From: UBA5336 sp038526245
Lineage (GTDB): Bacteria; Pseudomonadota; Alphaproteobacteria; Caulobacterales; Hyphomonadaceae
NCBI GenBank assembly: GCA_038526245.1
Contig: JBCBGZ010000059.1
Span: 1-17,189 of the forward strand
Length of the DNA: 17,189 bases
Direction: 5' to 3'
Part shown: one piece after another, positions 12,695 to 17,189 of the stretch
Numbering within the stretch: position 1 is the first letter of the stretch
How the letters are laid out: each line of letters begins with the position of its first letter
The notes under the pieces: generated by a model
The model's database searches: none
What the model was told of the DNA's origin: nothing
Seen by the model: the letters and a program-made list of their open reading frames with translations, nothing else
Program-made: the position numbers and the translations under genes

Positions 12695-13888
12695 ATGACC
12701 GCTGTCAAATATGCCAAACCCTGGCCCCCCGTCTTCGACACCATCTACTCTATGCCCGAAGCGATCCGCCCCCAAATGATCGACTTCGCCCTCACGTCCC
12801 CCGCCAATAGCGATCTGATCAATTCATACCCTATGGCCGCAGTACGGATCGCGACGGGAAAAGGCACCCCCGCCGAGCGCGGCGAAGCACTTTGGCGCCT
12901 CAGACAGGGAGCCGGGCTGAAAGCAATTGCCGAGGCGCTCGACCTGCCAGTATGGACGCGCCGTGTTCATGCCAGCGCTGCGGGAAAGGCGGTCTCCCCC
13001 GTCCTCTCATTCGCACCGAACTGCCCGGTCCTGGAAAGTCTTGGTCGCCGGCTGCCCATCGAGGCCAATGCCCAAATACCATGGCTGACGAACCTGTACC
13101 GGATCCTCGGCTACCAGGACACGGCGCTTCGATCCTGGCTGATCCAACGCGCGCCGATGACCCGTCACTTCCTGACACCTCTGATTGATATCGCCGCGGC
13201 CTATAAATTCTATTCGAATGAGGCGGCGTTCGAAGCGTCCAGATCGATACATAAGCCCTGGCATTCCAAAATGGCCTGGAGTGAAGCGATGGCTGAGATG
13301 CACGCCTGGCTGCGCAAGGCCGCGGAAGAGTCGCTGTGGCGCGGGTCGTATCTCCCCAAATCTCCCCCTGCGCAAATTCCGCTCGGATCGTACCGCATCA
13401 CTCCGATCCTTACCCCCGATGGCCTTACCCATGCGGCGGACAGTATGGACAATTGCCTGCGCACATACTGGCTCCTGGTGATCACGCGCACAGCGCAGCT
13501 GTTCCTGATCGAAGGCCCCCGCTCGTCGCGCGCCGTGTTTGATGTGCGCGCCAAGGCAGGCGGTTTCTCCATCGTCCAGATCAAAGGGGTCGGCAACAAA
13601 AGCGCTTCGCGGAAGCTGGTCGATCTGGCGCAGGCCTGGGTGGCCGACGGTATGCCAAGCGCGCCAGCACGACCAGACCGCCCAAAATCCGTTTCCGAGT
13701 GCACGCGGCACTGGCACGCGCTTTGGACGCCGTTTCTGGACGCGCCCCAGCATGCCGGCCTGTTTCCACGCCAGAATCCCCGGTTCCCTCGCATTGGCCT
13801 CCTGCACACAGAACTGGCCGTCCTTGAGCGCCGCCCAGCGCGTGGTTGTGGCTCCTCTCGCCGACAGAACCGATTGAGGCAGCGCTGA
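12695..13888 (+). CDS. PcfJ-like protein
   Basis: A 397-residue protein whose C-terminal half resembles the PcfJ-like domain, named after a protein of the enterococcal conjugative plasmid pCF10 and found in mobile elements and bacterial accessory regions; its biochemical role is not known. The relevant stretch is residues 237-305: TPDGLTHAADSMDNCLRTYW (with the characteristic Asp-x-Leu...Met-x-x-Cys-x-x-x-Tyr spacing, Cys254 and Tyr258), then QLFLIEGP and FSIVQIKGVGNKSAS (Gln295, Gly298, Asn301). The N-terminal 230 residues are helical and unassigned. The last 20 or so residues are Arg-rich and look poorly conserved. The ribosome-binding site is weak (AGAG about 9 bases upstream). The assignment is from motif resemblance only. 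Confidence 0.65.
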   Translation: MTAVKYAKPWPPVFDTIYSMPEAIRPQMIDFALTSPANSDLINSYPMAAVRIATGKGTPAERGEALWRLRQGAGLKAIAEALDLPVWTRRVHASAAGKAVSPVLSFAPNCPVLESLGRRLPIEANAQIPWLTNLYRILGYQDTALRSWLIQRAPMTRHFLTPLIDIAAAYKFYSNEAAFEASRSIHKPWHSKMAWSEAMAEMHAWLRKAAEESLWRGSYLPKSPPAQIPLGSYRITPILTPDGLTHAADSMDNCLRTYWLLVITRTAQLFLIEGPRSSRAVFDVRAKAGGFSIVQIKGVGNKSASRKLVDLAQAWVADGMPSAPARPDRPKSVSECTRHWHALWTPFLDAPQHAGLFPRQNPRFPRIGLLHTELAVLERRPARGCGSSRRQNRLRQR

Positions 13889-14063
13889 ATCGCCGGGAAA
13901 CTGCCGCCCATAGGGCACAATTGCCGGGCAGAGTGGCGTTAACACCTTCGCGGATTTGTGAAACGCCCGATTCAAGACGCAGGATACATTAGTATGCAGA
14001 CTTGGACTCTGGCGTGCATGGCAATCGTGCTGTTTCCGCGCAAGTTGGACGTTGTAACCGAAT
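13889..14063 (+). other. 175-bp leader before tamA
   Basis: I see no gene here. It should contain the tamA promoter, but no convincing -35/-10 pair stands out, and no strong Shine-Dalgarno sequence precedes the tamA ATG. The TAA at 14055-14057 is in frame with tamA, so the coding region cannot begin upstream of 14058; the ATG at 14064 is the first start after it. Confidence 0.5.
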
Positions 14064-15821
14064 ATGTATCGCGCTGTTGTCCTCCTTTGCCTGTGCATCT
14101 GGCTTGCAGTGCCCGTCTCGACGGGTCAGGCGGTGGATATACGTGGCGATACTCTGGCGTCTGACCTGCGCGAACGGCTCGAGCGCGAAGTTCGGGGCGA
14201 TCAAGTGCCGGAAACGCGGTTTGAGGCCCGGCGTCTTGCAAACCGCGCGGCCGAAAGGCTCGGCAACTATCTCAACTCCCTGGGATTTTTCTCGGCAACC
14301 GTCGCGCCAGGTGTCGAAGCCGGTCCGCCGCCGACGGCCTACGTAACTGTAACGCCCGGACCAAAATTCACGCTGGCCAAGGTCGAGATCGAAACCGTTG
14401 GGGACACGCTGCCGGAAGACATCCGACGAGCCATGCGGTCTGCCGCGGACCTGCACGAAGGCGCCCCGATCACCCCGGACGCAGTGATTGAGGCGGAAAC
14501 AGCGATCGTGGCCAATTTGCGCGCCAACGGATATGCATTCGCCAAGGCCATGCCGCGCGAGGTGCTGGGTGACGCAAACGCCGCGACGATTTCAGTTACC
14601 TTCAAAGTGGCCCCCGGCTCCCCCGTCCTCTTAGGAGAGGTGGAGTTTGGTGACGGACTGCGGATGCGGCGCCGGGCGCTTGAGGTGCTTGTGCCGTTTG
14701 CAGCGGGGACGCCTTACAGGCCCGAACACCTCGAGGAGTTAAACAGGCGTCTGGGCGCGACACGGCTCTTCTCCGTTTTCAACGCGCAGTTGGCGCCCGC
14801 ACCAGCCGGCACAACTGAGACCGGCGCGGCGATCCACAATGTGGTCCTGACCCTGATCGAGCGTGACCGATACACGATCAGCGCCGGCGCAAGCTTCTCC
14901 ACGAACGAGGGCGCAGGCGTCGACGGGGAATGGACCCGCAGAAATTTCACGCGCCGCGGAGACACGCTAACACTTCATGCGGTGGGAGCTGCGCAAGAGC
15001 GTAGCCTCGGCGCGGAGTGGCGCTATCCCCACGCCTTTGGTTACGGGCGCAGCCTTGAACTCTCCGCCGAAGCTGGCCGTGAAGAGACGGATGCCTTTGA
15101 TCGCGAAAGCCTGGTGGCGGCGATTGCTCTCGATATCGAGCGAAACCCCCGGCTCACCTACGCCTTTGCCGCCACCAGCGAGATCACGCGCGAAACCGAC
15201 ACCCAGGGCGAGCGGGACCTGCAAATTCTAAGCGTTTCGGGCGCAGCACGTCTCGATGAAACAGACTCCGCCCTCGACCCGAAGCGGGGTTGGCGGGCAG
15301 ATCTCCGCGTGGAACCCGGAACAGTCGTCGGCGATGAAGCCACCAATTATGTTTCCACGGTGGGCCAGGCCAGCCTTTACAGGCCGCTGGACGAGGATGC
15401 GCGCTGGGTGGCAGCCGCGCGGATGCGAACAGGTTTTGTGTTTGGTGCCGATACGTTGGAACTGCCCACCAGTCGTCGGTTCTTCGCTGGTGGCGGCGGC
15501 AGTGCGCGCGGCTATGCGTTCCAGTCCATCGGCCCGGAAGATGAGACGGGCCAGCCACTGGGCGGGCGCGGACTGATGGAAGCCGCCGCCGAACTCAGGT
15601 GGCGGCGGAGCGACCGGTTAGGCTTTGCTGCATTTGTGGATGGTGCATCCGTTACGGCGCGCGATGTGCCCTCCTTCAACGATATGCGGTTCGGCGCCGG
15701 GATCGGCGTGCGGTACTACACCGTGGTGGGGCCAATCCGGTTGGATATTGCGACGCCCCTAAGCCCGCGTGACGGTGACGATCCGGTGCAGCTCTATATT
15801 TCCATCGGGCAGGCGTTTTGA
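14064..15821 (+). CDS. tamA: Outer-membrane translocation and assembly protein TamA (Omp85 family)
   Basis: A 585-residue Omp85-family outer-membrane protein that works with TamB in moving lipids or autotransporters across the envelope. A signal peptide (about 1-23, cleavage near STGQA) is followed by three POTRA domains (about 24-97, 101-185 and 188-267; for example GPKFTLAKVEIETVGDTLP and VLLGEVEFGDG) and a 16-strand barrel (about 270-585). The lid-loop motif ARGY (481-484) sits in RRFFAGGGGSARGYAF, matching the conserved (V/I/A)RG(F/Y) of the family. The last strand LYISIGQAF ends in Phe, the Bam recognition signal. Length matches TamA rather than five-POTRA BamA. The stop codon shares its final A with the tamB ATG (TGATG), so the two are coupled. 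Confidence 0.95.
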   Translation: MYRAVVLLCLCIWLAVPVSTGQAVDIRGDTLASDLRERLEREVRGDQVPETRFEARRLANRAAERLGNYLNSLGFFSATVAPGVEAGPPPTAYVTVTPGPKFTLAKVEIETVGDTLPEDIRRAMRSAADLHEGAPITPDAVIEAETAIVANLRANGYAFAKAMPREVLGDANAATISVTFKVAPGSPVLLGEVEFGDGLRMRRRALEVLVPFAAGTPYRPEHLEELNRRLGATRLFSVFNAQLAPAPAGTTETGAAIHNVVLTLIERDRYTISAGASFSTNEGAGVDGEWTRRNFTRRGDTLTLHAVGAAQERSLGAEWRYPHAFGYGRSLELSAEAGREETDAFDRESLVAAIALDIERNPRLTYAFAATSEITRETDTQGERDLQILSVSGAARLDETDSALDPKRGWRADLRVEPGTVVGDEATNYVSTVGQASLYRPLDEDARWVAAARMRTGFVFGADTLELPTSRRFFAGGGGSARGYAFQSIGPEDETGQPLGGRGLMEAAAELRWRRSDRLGFAAFVDGASVTARDVPSFNDMRFGAGIGVRYYTVVGPIRLDIATPLSPRDGDDPVQLYISIGQAF

Positions 15822-17189
15822 TGTCTGGTCGGCGACGCCTTCTGCCCGGGCCAAGATGGTTCCGCTGGGTGCTTTGCGCGGTATTGATACTCGCCTGTCT
15901 GGGCCTGGCGATCCGGCTTCTTGCGATGTCGTCGCTGGGCCGGAGCCTCGTCGAGGCGCGGATTGAAGCGTTATCCATATCCGGTCAGTCGATCGAGATT
16001 GACGATTTGGAAGGCGACTTGTTGGGCCGGTTCTCCATCGGCGCACTGCGCGTCTCTGACGTCGAAGGAGAGTGGCTCGCCGCAGAACGCGTTTCGGTCA
16101 CATGGTCTCCAATTGGCCTTTTGGGTCGCACGCTGAACGTTAATGCGCTGGAGATGCGGGAACTTCGTGCCCGGCGCCGGCCTATCCTAAGAGAGACCTC
16201 TGACGGCGCCGCTGGAAACAACGAGGGGTTCCTGCGCACCTACATCGTGGAACGGTTTGAAATCGAAACGCTGCGTCTCGATGAAGGCATGGCCGGGCCA
16301 AACGTGCTTGCCACACTGGAAGGGCGTGTGAACACCACAATCGAAACGGGGTTTCTGGATGTTTCTCTCACCCCCAGAACGCCATCCGGCGACGTTGTCG
16401 ACGGGACACTCAATTGGGGCGGTGACATTCCGCTCGATGGCGCACTGATCGCCCGCGGCCCGGAGAACGGCTTGCTGGCCAACCTCATCTCCCCGACCCG
16501 GCCCGGAGAAATTATTCTCAATGTCTCCGGCGGCGGCACACCGGGGGATTGGTCGGCTGACGCTCAGCTTGAAATCGGCGTCGAAACCGTCATCGCTTTG
16601 GAGGCGACGGGATCGGGTGGTGCGGCCCAGGCCACTGCGCGGGTGGATTTGAGCGCCTTCAACGCAACCCTGCCCGCCGCAACACATACTGGCAGCGACA
16701 TCACCTTGAGATTGGACCAATCGGACCATGCCCAGCTGGAGATTGTAAGCGACGGCATCGACGCCACGCTGAACGCGCCGTGGAACAAACAACGCGCCCG
16801 ACCGGACCTGACGTCCATTCGAGTCGATGCAACCCTGAAACGCCCTTTCAGCATTGAGACTCAGGGCGCGAAGATTGGGGCGGGCAACCTGTCTGGCCTC
16901 GTCAGTGTTGATGGAAACACGATCTCTTTCGACGGAGCTGCGACTCTGGACGATATCAGGGGCCCCTGGGCCACAGCCCAACAGATCAAGCTACCGAGCC
17001 AGCTCCGACTGGACCGCGAGCGCAATACACTGGACGTGGTGGCAGACGTTGAGACGCTCGGTATCGTTGCGGATGGCGATGCTGTCACGACATATCTGGG
17101 CCAGAGCCCATCACTTTCGATCGATGCGCAGATCGATCTCTCCACGCGCCGAGCCAACATCCGTGATGCGGTTTTGTCCGCGCGAGCAG
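15821..17189 (+). CDS. tamB: Translocation and assembly module protein TamB, N-terminal part (runs off right edge)
   Basis: The reading frame is open from the ATG at 15821 to the window edge, giving 456 residues of what is normally a protein of well over 1000. An N-terminal anchor helix (about 13-34) follows a basic start (MSGRRR). Then comes the typical TamB N-terminal motif set: IEIDDLEGDLLGRFSIGAL (58-76), VSVTWSPIGLLGRTLNVNAL (91-110), and repeated beta strands of the AsmA/TamB groove type. The protein should span the periplasm between the inner membrane and TamA, as a lipid-conducting bridge. No C-terminal DUF490 domain is visible because of truncation. Translation is coupled to tamA through the TGATG overlap. 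Confidence 0.93.
   Translation, partial: MSGRRRLLPGPRWFRWVLCAVLILACLGLAIRLLAMSSLGRSLVEARIEALSISGQSIEIDDLEGDLLGRFSIGALRVSDVEGEWLAAERVSVTWSPIGLLGRTLNVNALEMRELRARRRPILRETSDGAAGNNEGFLRTYIVERFEIETLRLDEGMAGPNVLATLEGRVNTTIETGFLDVSLTPRTPSGDVVDGTLNWGGDIPLDGALIARGPENGLLANLISPTRPGEIILNVSGGGTPGDWSADAQLEIGVETVIALEATGSGGAAQATARVDLSAFNATLPAATHTGSDITLRLDQSDHAQLEIVSDGIDATLNAPWNKQRARPDLTSIRVDATLKRPFSIETQGAKIGAGNLSGLVSVDGNTISFDGAATLDDIRGPWATAQQIKLPSQLRLDRERNTLDVVADVETLGIVADGDAVTTYLGQSPSLSIDAQIDLSTRRANIRDAVLSARA

Noticed and set aside
13007..14098. 363-codon minus-strand frame opposite the PcfJ-like gene and the tamA leader
   Set aside because: It has no recognisable family and lies antisense to the PcfJ-like frame. 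The plus strand gives the better motif match, though the confidence there is only moderate.
16187..16981. 264-codon minus-strand frame within tamB
   Set aside because: tamB is continuous on the plus strand with the correct N-terminal motifs and coupling to tamA.
1..17189. CRISPR arrays, insertion sequences, integrase or transposase genes
   Set aside because: I saw no regularly spaced repeats and no transposase or integrase motifs in any frame.

Overview
The window is GC-rich bacterial chromosome (roughly 60% G+C where I counted by hand). Its gene content fits an alphaproteobacterium, possibly a marine Caulobacterales/Hyphomonadaceae-type organism: a tamA-tamB outer-membrane assembly pair, cysE, a TrmH-family rRNA methyltransferase beside tRNA-Tyr, tRNA-Ile(CAU), and many small periplasmic proteins with clean signal peptides. 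The lineage is inference; no rRNA or other decisive marker is present.

Left part (1-2711), lipid and acyl-CoA chemistry: a phytanoyl-CoA dioxygenase-family gene runs off the left edge on the minus strand. It is divergent from a gene for a CarF/PEDS1-type lipid desaturase (the plasmalogen-forming family). Their shared 168-bp gap holds a repeated, operator-like near-palindrome. A strong terminator ends the desaturase gene, and a short-chain dehydrogenase resembling the dehydrogenase domain of multifunctional enzyme type 2 follows.

Centre-left (2712-5589), membrane and envelope genes on the minus strand: a bacterial one-domain voltage-gated cation channel with an unusual selectivity filter (TMDGW), then a two-gene operon (SIMPL-domain protein and a SnoaL-like lipoprotein, overlapping GTGA), tRNA-Ile(CAU) on the plus strand, and a DUF3617-type periplasmic protein.

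Centre (5771-8251): a BlaI-type repressor and an M56/BlaR1-type membrane metalloprotease form an operon with an ATGA overlap. It is preceded by two TACA-NN-TGT-type operators and closed by a terminator. The protease lacks a beta-lactam-binding domain and instead carries a long acidic, His-containing C-terminal region. cysE is divergent from it.

Right part (8356-17189): cysE, tRNA-Tyr, rlmB and an unrecognised two-TM protein are followed by a small accessory patch: two unrecognised overlapping minus-strand genes, one of them strikingly AT-rich, and a PcfJ-like gene on the plus strand. The window ends with tamA and the 5' part of tamB, overlapping by one base.

The most interesting leads are the putative plasmalogen desaturase with its paired operator, the channel with an Asp-Gly filter, the BlaI/M56 sensor with an unknown input domain, and the compositional island at about 11.06-12.5 kb.
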